Shown in pieces: positions 8,366-16,079 of a stretch of DNA of 64,000 nt. Origin of the DNA: Yersinia pekkanenii (GTDB lineage Bacteria; Pseudomonadota; Gammaproteobacteria; Enterobacterales; Enterobacteriaceae); contig NZ_CQAZ01000004.1 in the NCBI RefSeq assembly GCF_001152565.1, positions 62,001-126,000 of the forward strand, written 5' to 3'. Both the position numbers and the translations under genes were made by a program. The notes under the pieces were generated by a model. That model saw nothing but the letters and a program-made list of their open reading frames with translations, did no database searches and had not been told where the DNA came from. The number at the start of each line of letters is the position of its first letter. Position 1 is the stretch's first letter.

Positions 8366-9622
8366 ATGCACGTTGATAAAAAATTAACCATTAACGCAGA
8401 ACATAAGGCTGCTGCGATGTTTTCCTCCTCAGAGGGTAAAATAAATATACTCAATGAAGATACCTGCTTGCCTGCGGTAGTTATAAAAACTCAGGCTTTG
8501 GACAATAATATTCGATGGATGCAGCAGTATGCTAACCAGAGCCATGTCTCATTAGCGCCTCATGGCAAGACTACCATGACACCCGCCATATTTCGCCGCC
8601 AACTAGAAGGTGGTGCCTGGGGAATAGGTGTTGGCACGGCATATCAGGCTAAAGTTGCACTCGACGCTGGTGTGTCCAATATTATTATTGCTAACCAATT
8701 AGTCGGTAAATCAAATATCAAATTGATTTCTGAACTGCTCAAGCAATCCTCAGCCACGATTTACTGCTGTGTTGATCATCAGGATAATGCCATTCAATTA
8801 TCCGATTTTTTTGCAGCACAAAACCAGAAAATGCAGGTGTTGCTTGAATTAGGTATTCCTGGCGGCCGCTGTGGTTGTCGAACCGAGCAAGAAGCCTACC
8901 AACTTGCCGCATTGATTAAGACGCTGCCCGGTTTGACATTATCGGGTATCGAGTTTTATGAAGGCATTATTCATAGCAACGATTTGCCAGCCGATATTGC
9001 TGTCATTGAAACTTTTATTCAAAAAGTCATCACAATCACCCGTAGACTTTTTAATGAAAATAGCTTCGATAACACATCTGATGTGTTATTAACCGGTGCA
9101 GGTTCTGTTTGGTACGATATTGTCTGTCGTCAAATGCAACAGGCCGCCCTGCCCGACAACTTTCGTTATATTATCCGGCCCGGCTGTTATATTACGCATG
9201 ATCGGGGGGTCTACGCCGAAGCACAGCAATCATTAAGACAACGTGAACCACTGGCCTGCGAATTAGGCGGAGACCTGATCTCAGCATTGGAATTAGTTGC
9301 CTATATCCAATCACTGCCTGAACCGCATTTAGCTATTGTTAATTTTGGTAAACGAGATGCAGCCTTTGACTCAGGGCTACCACAACCTATCGCCCACTAT
9401 CGAAATGGGCAATCGATACCCTTTAAATCAGCGAGTATGCGCACAGAGAATTTGATGGATCAGCATGCGATGGTCAAATATGACACTGATTTAGATCTGA
9501 AAGTGGGCGATATATTGATATTTGGCACTTCCCATCCCTGTATTACATTCGACAAATGGAAAACACTTTATCTGGTTGATGATAACTATGACGTCATAGA
9601 AGAGATTAACACTTTCTTTTAG
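8366..9622 (+). CDS. PLP-dependent D-serine dehydratase/D-threonine aldolase-fold enzyme
   Basis: A 418-residue fold-type III enzyme (alanine-racemase-like barrel plus beta domain). The Schiff-base Lys is K68 in LAPHGKTTM, as in D-threonine aldolases and eukaryote-type D-serine dehydratases. Near the C-terminus TSHPCITFDKW (H390-x-C392) matches the H-x-C zinc pair known in D-serine dehydratases, which favours beta-elimination of water over aldol cleavage. The Pseudomonas fluorescens D-glucosaminate dehydratase, a PLP enzyme stimulated by Mn2+, makes 2-keto-3-deoxygluconate and ammonia; a similar reaction here would feed the kinase and aldolase of the same operon. The ATG is preceded by AAGGAG. 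It is the last gene of the operon. Confidence 0.85.
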   Translation: MHVDKKLTINAEHKAAAMFSSSEGKINILNEDTCLPAVVIKTQALDNNIRWMQQYANQSHVSLAPHGKTTMTPAIFRRQLEGGAWGIGVGTAYQAKVALDAGVSNIIIANQLVGKSNIKLISELLKQSSATIYCCVDHQDNAIQLSDFFAAQNQKMQVLLELGIPGGRCGCRTEQEAYQLAALIKTLPGLTLSGIEFYEGIIHSNDLPADIAVIETFIQKVITITRRLFNENSFDNTSDVLLTGAGSVWYDIVCRQMQQAALPDNFRYIIRPGCYITHDRGVYAEAQQSLRQREPLACELGGDLISALELVAYIQSLPEPHLAIVNFGKRDAAFDSGLPQPIAHYRNGQSIPFKSASMRTENLMDQHAMVKYDTDLDLKVGDILIFGTSHPCITFDKWKTLYLVDDNYDVIEEINTFF

Positions 9623-9792
9623 GCATCGCCGGGATTAAGCAGACTGCGAATAGTCACCAACGGCCCATTGAGATGACACTCTATAGGCCGTTTGTCAATG
9701 GTGTGACCTCTCCCTCCTTCAAACGACAACTCGGGATAAAACCACTGATTCACAATGTAAAAAAGGGTAAACAGGCGCACATCATGGCCCAT
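9619..9792 (-). CDS. Possible 57-residue hypothetical protein
   Basis: A minus-strand frame of 57 codons fills most of the gap between the PLP enzyme gene and ybdG and overlaps the last four bases of the former. It starts MGHDVRLFTLFYIVNQWF and ends TIRSLLNPGDA. AAAGG lies close to the ATG. I do not recognise the family. It could be a real small protein, the remnant of a longer gene, or chance. Confidence 0.3.
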   Translation of the reverse strand: MGHDVRLFTLFYIVNQWFYPELSFEGGRGHTIDKRPIECHLNGPLVTIRSLLNPGDA

Positions 9793-9855
9793 TGCCTTTA
9801 GGCTAATAGACTTTAGCTGTATTGGGCTATTTGCCTATGTCTTAAAGGAGCAGTA

Positions 9856-11112
9856 ATGCAACAACAAATAAGCCAATGGTTAGCCCGGATGGGGCTAGAG
9901 TTTTCCGATGTGATGTCACTGATGATGGTCATTGGGCTGATCTTATTGATTTCTGTAGCAATCCATTTGGTGCTACACCGCGTGGTTCTTCGCGCCCTCC
10001 AGCATCGTGGCCAGCAGTCGCAACGCATTTGGCAGCAAGCTATCACTCAGCACAAGCTCTTTCAGCGAGTCGCACTATTGTTGCAAGGGATAATCATCAA
10101 CCTCCAGGCAGTGCTGTGGTTGCAAAACGGCAGCCAAACACAAGCGGTTATCGTGACCGCCGCACAGGTGTGGATTATGGCCTTCGCACTACTGGCGCTG
10201 TTCTCACTGCTTGATACGCTGCTAACTCTGCTGCGACAAAGCCCTGTCACTCAACAATTGCCCCTGCGCGGCATCTTCCAAGGGGTGAAGTTGGTGGCGG
10301 CGATATTTATCGGCATTATGATCATTTCACTGCTCATGGGTCGATCGCCGCTATTATTGCTCAGTGGCTTGGGGGCGATGACTGCGGTACTGATGCTGGT
10401 ATTCAAAGATCCCATCCTTGGCCTGGTGGCAGGCATTCAGCTCTCTGCTAACAATATGCTGAAAATTGGCGATTGGCTGGAGATGCAAAAATACGGTGCT
10501 GATGGTGCAGTGACCGATATTGGCCTGACCACGGTAAAAGTAAGAAATTGGGATAACACTATCACCACCATTCCAACTTATGCACTGATTTCCGACTCTT
10601 TCAAAAACTGGCGTTCAATGTCGGAATCCGGTGGCCGGCGCATCAAACGCAGTATCAATATTGATATTACCAGCGTGCATTTTCTGTCCGAACCGGAACA
10701 ACAGCGTCTTGACCGCAACCCATTGCTATCACGCTACCTCAGCGAGAAAACACAGGAACTGAACCAATATAATCAGCAGATTGCTATTGATCTAAACTCA
10801 CCGCTCAATGGCCGCCGCCTGACCAATGTTGGGACGCTGCGTGCCTATCTGGTGGCTTATCTACGCGCTCATCCGGGGATCCATCAAAATATGACCTTAA
10901 TGGTACGCCAGTTGGCCCCAACACCTGAAGGTTTGCCGCTGGAAATTTATGTTTTCACCAATACCACGGTATGGGTGGAATATGAAAATATTCAGGCAGA
11001 CATTTTTGACCATATCTTGGCGATCATTAGCGAGTTTGACCTGCGTATCCATCAGACCCCCAGCGGCAATGACATGCGCAGCATGCTCCTCGCCAGAGCC
11101 GAGCTGGCCTGA
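9856..11112 (+). CDS. ybdG: Mechanosensitive channel of the MscS family, YbdG/MscM-like
   Basis: A 418-residue inner-membrane channel, close to E. coli YbdG (about 415). Several transmembrane segments occupy residues 15-180, followed by the MscS pore/beta-domain signature [20 protein letters not shown] with KIGDWLEM and [17 protein letters not shown], then a cytoplasmic domain. Such channels open under membrane tension during hypo-osmotic shock. The ATG has AAAGGAG six bases upstream. In E. coli ybdG lies elsewhere on the chromosome, so it belongs to the accessory part here rather than to the serT synteny block. Confidence 0.92.
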   Translation: MQQQISQWLARMGLEFSDVMSLMMVIGLILLISVAIHLVLHRVVLRALQHRGQQSQRIWQQAITQHKLFQRVALLLQGIIINLQAVLWLQNGSQTQAVIVTAAQVWIMAFALLALFSLLDTLLTLLRQSPVTQQLPLRGIFQGVKLVAAIFIGIMIISLLMGRSPLLLLSGLGAMTAVLMLVFKDPILGLVAGIQLSANNMLKIGDWLEMQKYGADGAVTDIGLTTVKVRNWDNTITTIPTYALISDSFKNWRSMSESGGRRIKRSINIDITSVHFLSEPEQQRLDRNPLLSRYLSEKTQELNQYNQQIAIDLNSPLNGRRLTNVGTLRAYLVAYLRAHPGIHQNMTLMVRQLAPTPEGLPLEIYVFTNTTVWVEYENIQADIFDHILAIISEFDLRIHQTPSGNDMRSMLLARAELA

Positions 11113-11194
11113 TGAAATCATGTTTACTGCCAATTATCTTTGGCCGATGATTGTCAGTAAACTCCCCAAGCAGAGGCTGTCTTGACGAGAAAAG

Positions 11195-11503
11195 GAGAGT
11201 ATTAGCAACACGGTGTCATTCCACTAAAGTATTTGCAAAGAGGAATGGCACATGACTCAACCTTTTGAACGACCGCAACAGCACCTTCGACCGGGTTCCC
11301 GGAAACCATCAACAGCATTGATCCACGCACCGTCCCTAATTAAAACAGCCTGTTGAAGTTACTTTATTTAGGGTTACAGAATACCCAAAGAAAATGGACA
11401 ATGCCGATCCAGAGTTGGAATTTGACACTGTTCCAGTTAGCTATTTATTTTGAGGGGCCGTCTTAATAATGCGATAATGTGACACAGAATTCTGAACACT
11501 CTC
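11195..11503 (+). mobile_element. Deleted remnant of an IS256-family (mutator-type) insertion sequence
   Basis: The ends 11195-11218 and 11480-11503 are imperfect inverted repeats: GAGAGT...GGTGTCA against the complement of TGACAC...ACTCTC, 17 of 24 bases matching. Between them are collapsed pieces of a mutator-type transposase in order: a start MTQPF at 11252, a DRNSTF-like piece, and the typical C-terminal end. A full element would be about 1.3 kb, so roughly 1 kb has been lost. No matching 8-9 base target duplication is visible on the two flanks. Confidence 0.7.
11252..11459 (+). pseudogene. Transposase remnant, IS256 family
   Basis: MTQPF at 11252 follows a GAGG ribosome site. The frame then reads other sequence because of deletions. 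In another frame, DRNSTF (near 11275) resembles the RDRNGSFEP motif of mutator transposases. From about 11348 the frame reads NSLLKLLYLGLQNTQRKW followed by TMPIQSWNLTLFQLAIYFEG, the family's C-terminal signature, and stops at two TAA codons. No function remains. Confidence 0.7.
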
Positions 11504-11514
11504 TTCCCTGCTAT

Positions 11515-11540
11515 ATCTACAGTATTTATCTACAGTATTT
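11515..11540 (+). repeat. Perfect 13-base tandem duplication
   Basis: ATCTACAGTATTT occurs twice head-to-tail at 11515-11527 and 11528-11540, about 95 bases upstream of a small membrane-protein frame. Confidence 0.8.
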
Positions 11541-11634
11541 GTGTTACGACCTATCCGTTCTATGATGCTTAAGGAAAATTAAGAATCAGTAATAAGGACA
11601 TGCCCACTGCTAGCCCACAAATCAAGGAAGGGTA

Positions 11635-11751
11635 ATGAAATCTTTTTTGGTAATTACCATATTAATTACAGCGACTATTCTGAGCTTCTTTTACATAGTC
11701 AAATTGTCAGGATGGTTAGTACATTGGAGGCATGGGTTATTTTGGTTATGA
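11635..11751 (+). CDS. Possible 38-residue single-pass membrane protein
   Basis: A 38-codon frame begins MKSFLVITILITATILSFFY, one strongly hydrophobic segment (residues 3-22), and ends with a basic, Trp-rich tail containing WLVHWRHG. The ATG is preceded by AAGGAAGG seven bases upstream, one of the better ribosome sites in the accessory region. Size, topology and ribosome site match the many small regulatory membrane proteins of enterobacteria, but I recognise no family. It sits between the IS remnant and tRNA-Ser. Confidence 0.45.
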   Translation: MKSFLVITILITATILSFFYIVKLSGWLVHWRHGLFWL

Positions 11752-11832
11752 GTAGGTGAACCCGGTCAGGGGCATACTGAATAATTTATTTTAGGGAAAA
11801 TACTGAAAAAACATGAGGATACTAAGAGAAAA

Positions 11833-11920
11833 TGGCGGAGGAGGAGAGATTCGAACTCTCGAACGGTTACCCGTCGACGGTTTTCAAGACCGTTGCCTTC
11901 AGCCACTCGGCCACCCCTCC
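11833..11920 (-). tRNA. serT: tRNA-Ser(UGA)
   Basis: The minus strand folds as an 88-nt class II tRNA: acceptor GGAGGGG pairs with CTCCTCC, the anticodon loop contains TGA after GGTCT, there is a long variable arm, TTCGAAT in the T loop, and the CCA end is encoded. UGA is a serine anticodon. In E. coli serT lies beside tusE, acyP and rlmI, as here. Its 3' end faces the accessory region. No duplicated 3' end that could mark an att site was noticed to the left. Confidence 0.95.
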
Positions 11921-11932
11921 GCAACGAGCCGA

Positions 11933-11961
11933 ACTATAGACAGAGCACTGCCACTTGTAAA
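11933..11961 (-). promoter_or_regulatory. Promoter of tRNA-Ser
   Basis: On the minus strand TTTACA (11956-11961) and TATAGT (11933-11938) are 17 bases apart, followed by a GC-rich discriminator typical of stringently controlled stable-RNA promoters, 12 bases before the mature tRNA. Confidence 0.7.
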
Positions 11962-12179
11962 GCCTGTTTGTGTTTAATCGGCCAAAAAGTCGCCATCCGA
12001 TTATCGAATGATGAATTAATCGTCATCCGTTATGCTGAACGATGATTAGCTGTACAGCGACCGGTTTCTTTTCCATCACGCAGATGAAATCTTACGAACA
12101 ACAGCACAGACCTCTTTGGGGTATAGACAAATGTTTGCTAAATTAGCAGCCGTTTCACTGATTGAATCACTGAGGTTGT

Positions 12180-12509
12180 ATGTTGGAGTTTGAAGGTCGG
12201 ATTATTGATACCGACACCCAAGGTTATCTGAAAAACAGCGCAGACTGGAGTGAGGCTTTAGCCCCCATACTGGCTGAACAGGAAGGCATTACACTCACCG
12301 AACCCCACTGGGAAGTGGTGCGTTTTGTGCGTGCTTTTTATCAGGAATTCAATACATCACCCGCTATCCGCATGCTGGTAAAAGCCATGGCCCAAAAATA
12401 TGGCGAAGAAAAAGGCAATAGCCGATACCTATATCGTTTATTTCCTAAAGGGCCAGCGAAACAAGCAACTAAAATTGCAGGATTACCCAAGCCAGTGAAA
12501 TGTATTTAA
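12180..12509 (+). CDS. tusE: Sulfurtransferase TusE
   Basis: A 109-residue DsrC/TusE family protein. The catalytic penultimate cysteine is C108 in the end PVKCI, and [14 protein letters not shown] is the family signature near the C-terminus. TusE accepts sulfur from the TusBCD complex and passes it to MnmA for 2-thiouridine formation at the tRNA wobble base. Gene order serT-tusE-acyP (opposite strand) is the same as in E. coli. The ATG at 12180 starts MLEFEG, the family's usual beginning. Confidence 0.96.
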   Translation: MLEFEGRIIDTDTQGYLKNSADWSEALAPILAEQEGITLTEPHWEVVRFVRAFYQEFNTSPAIRMLVKAMAQKYGEEKGNSRYLYRLFPKGPAKQATKIAGLPKPVKCI

Positions 12510-12547
12510 CGAATAACAGCACGGCTTCAGCACGGTCAGTAGATTAA

Positions 12548-12823
12548 TTACCGAATTTTAAATGTTTCAAACGGGGAAGCAGGATAAGGCTCCGTCAGTA
12601 GGCTGTCCACCCGCGCACCACGTGGCCCCCCCTGCTTAATCCACGCCAACAACTGTTCAACGGCTTGTTGCTCACCGTAGGCCACCACTTCCACACTGCC
12701 ATCATCACAATTTTTGGCATAACCTGTCACGCCCAATTCCTGCGCCTGACGTTGGGTGCTATAGCGAAAACCGACGCCTTGAACGATTCCGTAAACATAC
12801 GCAGCAATGCATACTTTTGGCAT
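12548..12823 (-). CDS. acyP: Acylphosphatase
   Basis: A 91-residue acylphosphatase (YccX). The phosphate-loop GIVQGVGFR ends in catalytic R20, and catalytic N38 is in [11 protein letters not shown]. It hydrolyses the carboxyl-phosphate bond of acylphosphates. The gene is convergent with tusE, as in E. coli. Length is standard for the family. Confidence 0.96.
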   Translation of the reverse strand: MPKVCIAAYVYGIVQGVGFRYSTQRQAQELGVTGYAKNCDDGSVEVVAYGEQQAVEQLLAWIKQGGPRGARVDSLLTEPYPASPFETFKIR

Positions 12824-12849
12824 ATTGACTCCTCATCTATACGCTAATC

Positions 12850-12878
12850 TATACCCTAAATAATTCGAGTTGCAGGAA
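12850..12878. repeat. Fragment of a dispersed enterobacterial intergenic repeat
   Basis: TATACCCTAAATAATTCGAG followed by TTGCAGGAA resembles the end of a repeat I recall near many genes in Yersinia and relatives. Only one end is present here. This rests on memory, not on a search. Confidence 0.35.
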
Positions 12879-12879
12879 C

Positions 12880-13150
12880 CTTAACGTTTCCAGTATCGAC
12901 GATGAACTCACCGCCGCGCTCTTAACCGATAACAACAGCATGAATCTGCAGCCTGGAAGATGTTCATTACGGTGAGATTCTCAAAGCCTATAACTTAACT
13001 CTGGCCGGAGACACAAGGAAGGCGAAAACCCTGCTGGGCCTGGAGGGAGCGTTCAGCTACAGTACGGTATTATCAAATATGATGACAAGCCATATCAGGA
13101 AACAATTCCCTGATACGCTAGCTACCATTATGCCGCCTGCGTGGGGGTGA
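12880..13150 (+). pseudogene. Decayed coding remnant, unknown gene
   Basis: Between acyP and rlmI the DNA reads like a broken gene. One frame gives IDDELTAALLTDNNSMNLQ and then stops; the next frame continues from 12956 as EDVHYGEILKAYNLTLAGD, RKAKTLLGLEG and on to a TGA at 13148-13150, a plausible single frameshift. The second part faintly resembles the Fis-type helix-turn-helix at the end of sigma-54 activators (AGDTRKAKTLLGL against the usual GNRxKAAxLLGI). That likeness is weak. No intact gene is present. Confidence 0.4.
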
Positions 13151-13608
13151 GCGCACGGGCGCGATTTGACATTCGCCACGGTCCTCTGGCTGGGGGATGT
13201 CAAGGGACTATCGGGACACTGCGCAAAATAGCCATGGAGGGTGAATCCTCGAGTTTAGTACCGAAAAGAAGACGCTAAAGAGCTAAAACGAGATAACGAG
13301 ATGAAAGCCCGTACCCGTTAACCCACCGGCCTACGGATGAACGCGCGGTGCATAAGGTTTTAGTCTCGTAACGGAGTGATTCACCCTATAACATCAGCAT
13401 GGCGATAAAACGTCGGGAATGATTTTGTCTGTTGTTTTATGGACAATTTTTTCCATCTGACAACTTTCGCTTCTGGGGATGGGTGCTCTGAGGTGACGCG
13501 TTCGCCAACACCTACTCGGCCACAAATCAGCCCAAATGACAGCCAAGTATCAGGATAGTCGCGGTAGTGAGTGGGATGATATTACTATATGATTGTGACC
13601 TTATTTTG
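13151..13608. other. Non-coding stretch before rlmI
   Basis: About 460 bases with no supportable gene. Short coding-like scraps occur (for example a DAKELKRDNEMKARTR frame near 13275) but are interrupted by stops. It probably continues the decayed patch. Confidence 0.5.
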
Positions 13609-13628
13609 ATTGATAATGACTTATCAAT
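13609..13628. promoter_or_regulatory. Palindrome upstream of rlmI
   Basis: ATTGATAA-TGAC-TTATCAAT is a perfect 8-bp inverted repeat with a 4-base centre, 31 bases before the rlmI start. It could be an operator overlapping the promoter. Confidence 0.4.
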
Positions 13629-13659
13629 TTTAACCATTTGATTTAAAAAGAATATTATA

Positions 13660-14844
13660 ATGCGCTTATTTCTTGCCAGAGGACGTGAAAAGTCCTTACT
13701 TCGTCGCCATCCATGGATTTTCTCTGGGGCGGTCCAACGCCTTGAAGGTAATGTCCTTCCCGGTGAAACCATCGATATCCTTGATAGCCAGGGTGGCTGG
13801 CTGGCCCGTGCCGCCTACTCTCCTGAATCACAAATTCTGGCACGAGTCTGGACGTTCCAACAAGATGAAGTGATAGACCGCGAATTCTTTGTCCGCCGTC
13901 TACAACGGGCGCAAACCTGGCGTGATTTTCTGGCCCAGCGCGATGGCTTGAATGGTTATCGTCTGGTTGCCGGTGAATCTGACGGTCTACCGGGTATCAC
14001 CATTGACCGTTTCCAGAACTTCTTGGTATTGCAATTGCTGTCTGCCGGAGCTGAATATCAACGGGCGACACTGATCAGTGCGTTACAGCAATGCTATCCA
14101 GAATGTTCTATTTACGATCGTTCGAATGTGTCAGTGCGTAAAAAAGAAGGCTTACCACTAACCCAAGGAACTGTCTGTGGCGAAATGCCGCCAGCGCTGT
14201 TGCCGATTAGCGAGAATGGTATGCAACTGTTGGTCGATATTCAGCAGGGTCATAAAACAGGTTTTTATTTAGATCAGCGCGATAGCCGCCTCGCGGCCCG
14301 TAATTATGCTGATGGACGCCGCGTTCTGAACTGTTTTTCTTATACCGGGGCCTTTGCTGTCGCGGCATTGATGGGAAATTGCCAGCAAGTGATCAGCGTT
14401 GATACCTCACAACCAGTGTTGGATATTGCCAAACAAAACGTTGAACTAAACCAGTTGGATCTGAGTAAAGCCGAATTCATTCGTGATGACGTGTTCCAAT
14501 TGCTGCGTAACTATCGCGAGCAAGGGGAAAAGTTTGACATGATCATTATGGATCCGCCGAAATTTGCAGAAAACAAAAGCCAACTGGCCAATGCCTGCCG
14601 TGGTTATAAAGATATCAATATGTTAGCGATACAGCTATTACGTCCGGGTGGGATCTTATTGAGTTTCTCTTGCTCTGGTTTAATGCCAACAGATTTATTC
14701 CAGAAAATTTTGGCGGATGCCGCATTAGATGCCGGCCATGATATACAATTTATAGAACAGTTCCGGCAGGCTGCGGATCACCCGGTTATCGCGACATATC
14801 CAGAAGGTTTATACCTGAAAGGATTCGCGTGCCGGATAATGTAA
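13660..14844 (+). CDS. rlmI: 23S rRNA m5C1962 methyltransferase RlmI
   Basis: A 394-residue protein with an N-terminal PUA domain (from [19 protein letters not shown]), a central domain and a C-terminal SAM methyltransferase domain. [18 protein letters not shown] is SAM motif [13 protein letters not shown] is motif IV, and a conserved Cys follows in SFSCSG. It methylates C1962 of 23S rRNA. Length and sequence agree with E. coli RlmI (YccW). hspQ follows on the same strand. Confidence 0.96.
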   Translation: MRLFLARGREKSLLRRHPWIFSGAVQRLEGNVLPGETIDILDSQGGWLARAAYSPESQILARVWTFQQDEVIDREFFVRRLQRAQTWRDFLAQRDGLNGYRLVAGESDGLPGITIDRFQNFLVLQLLSAGAEYQRATLISALQQCYPECSIYDRSNVSVRKKEGLPLTQGTVCGEMPPALLPISENGMQLLVDIQQGHKTGFYLDQRDSRLAARNYADGRRVLNCFSYTGAFAVAALMGNCQQVISVDTSQPVLDIAKQNVELNQLDLSKAEFIRDDVFQLLRNYREQGEKFDMIIMDPPKFAENKSQLANACRGYKDINMLAIQLLRPGGILLSFSCSGLMPTDLFQKILADAALDAGHDIQFIEQFRQAADHPVIATYPEGLYLKGFACRIM

Positions 14845-14905
14845 CTTGAAATGCCCTACGACGCCCTCATATAGAAAGCAACATAACGTTTCTCAGGAGG
14901 TTATC

Positions 14906-15223
14906 ATGATCGCCAGCAAATTTGGTATTGGGCAACAGGTCCGCCACAGCCTACATGGCTATTTGGGTGTGGTGATTGATATCGATCCTGAATATTCTCT
15001 TCAGCCACCGGCACCTGATGAAGTTGCAAACAACGACACTTTGCGTTCGTCACCTTGGTATCACGTGGTCATTGAGGATGATGAGGGGCAACCGGTACAT
15101 ACTTATCTGGCTGAAGCACAGCTAACTTATGAAGATGTCGATGCTCACCCAGAGCAACCTTCATTAGATGAGCTGGCTGCATCGATTCGTCATCAGTTAC
15201 AGGCCCCACGCCTGCGTAACTAG
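14906..15223 (+). CDS. hspQ: Heat shock protein HspQ (YccV)
   Basis: A 105-residue hemimethylated-DNA-binding-fold protein starting [19 protein letters not shown]. The ATG at 14906 has CAGGAGG five bases upstream; the frame could be extended 20 codons further but without such a site. HspQ influences Lon-dependent proteolysis and was described for destabilising mutant DnaA. An intrinsic terminator follows. Confidence 0.94.
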   Translation: MIASKFGIGQQVRHSLHGYLGVVIDIDPEYSLQPPAPDEVANNDTLRSSPWYHVVIEDDEGQPVHTYLAEAQLTYEDVDAHPEQPSLDELAASIRHQLQAPRLRN

Positions 15224-15277
15224 GCTTTGCTTCCCGGCAATAAAACCCGGCTTTTACTGTCGGGTAATGAGATAGTT

Positions 15278-15311
15278 ACCCTGTGAGCGGCACGCTGACA
15301 GGGTATTTTTT
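15278..15311 (+). terminator. Intrinsic terminator after hspQ
   Basis: ACCCTGT and ACAGGGT pair around a 13-base loop and are followed by ATTTTTT. Confidence 0.75.
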
Positions 15312-15350
15312 ATTGCCAATAATTTGATCCTATCAACGCAGAAAACAGGG

Positions 15351-15764
15351 CTATTTCTCTAATCCCAAGCGCGGTATTTCAATCTTCGGGCAGCGATCCA
15401 TCACAACCTTTAGCCCGGCATCTGCGGCCAATATTGCCGCCAACTCATTGATAACACCAATTTGCAGCCATAATACTTTAGCTCCGATGGCAATAGCCTC
15501 CTGTGCGACACCGTAGGCAGCCTCTGCATTACGGAAGACATCCACCATATCAATGGCATGAGGAATATCTGCCAGTTCAGCATAAGCCTGCTGGCCCAAC
15601 AATGATTTCCCCGCTAATTTAGGGCTGATAGGCGTGACCTGGTACCCCTGCTGTAACAGATAAGTCATAACGCCATAGCTGGGTCGCGATCGATTATCAC
15701 TTGCCCCGACCAATGCAATTGTTTTTACCTGTTGGAGAATGTCAGCAATGTTTTTATCGTGCAT
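15351..15764 (-). CDS. yccU: CoA-binding protein YccU
   Basis: A 137-residue CoA-binding Rossmann-fold protein. IALVGASDNRSRPSYGVM (about residues 16-33) is the nucleotide-binding loop, KVLWLQIGV follows mid-chain, and the end CPKIEIPRLGLE is the family's. The biochemical role is not established. It stands on the opposite strand between hspQ and csgI, as in E. coli. Confidence 0.93.
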   Translation of the reverse strand: MHDKNIADILQQVKTIALVGASDNRSRPSYGVMTYLLQQGYQVTPISPKLAGKSLLGQQAYAELADIPHAIDMVDVFRNAEAAYGVAQEAIAIGAKVLWLQIGVINELAAILAADAGLKVVMDRCPKIEIPRLGLEK

Positions 15765-16079
15765 TTTTCAGTTCCTCTGACGCGCTAAAGAATCTTCCGA
15801 TCCTTATGAATCTGGATGGATTTACCCATATTAGGCGATTATCTGAGTGTACATCATGCTGAGAAACGAGAATAAATGCTGCTTACTTGATTTGGTTTAA
15901 TAGATGTAGAAGTAATAACGGGTAGATTGTTTTTTTATCTTTAGAATTCATCAAGGTAAAAACAGTATCTTCATAGCTAACATTTCAAAAAGTAAATAAA
16001 TGTGAGCAAACGGAAAGATTTTGACACATAATCCAACGTGGCTAACAATGTAAGCGGGTATCATCTTCTGGAGCAACAC
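15765..16079. other. Divergent yccU/csgI intergenic region
   Basis: An AT-rich 315-base gap without a gene. A perfect TTGACA (16021-16026) with TAACAA 16 bases downstream (16043-16048) is a candidate promoter for csgI. Nothing else was recognised. Confidence 0.5.

Noticed and set aside
11833-11920. Search for an att duplicate of the tRNA-Ser 3' end and an integrase
   Set aside because: None noticed to the left within the window, so a genomic island is not claimed.
13260-13320. DAKELKRDNEMKARTR-like frame as an IS3 OrfA coiled coil
   Set aside because: Only a few residues, stops on both sides, no terminal repeats.
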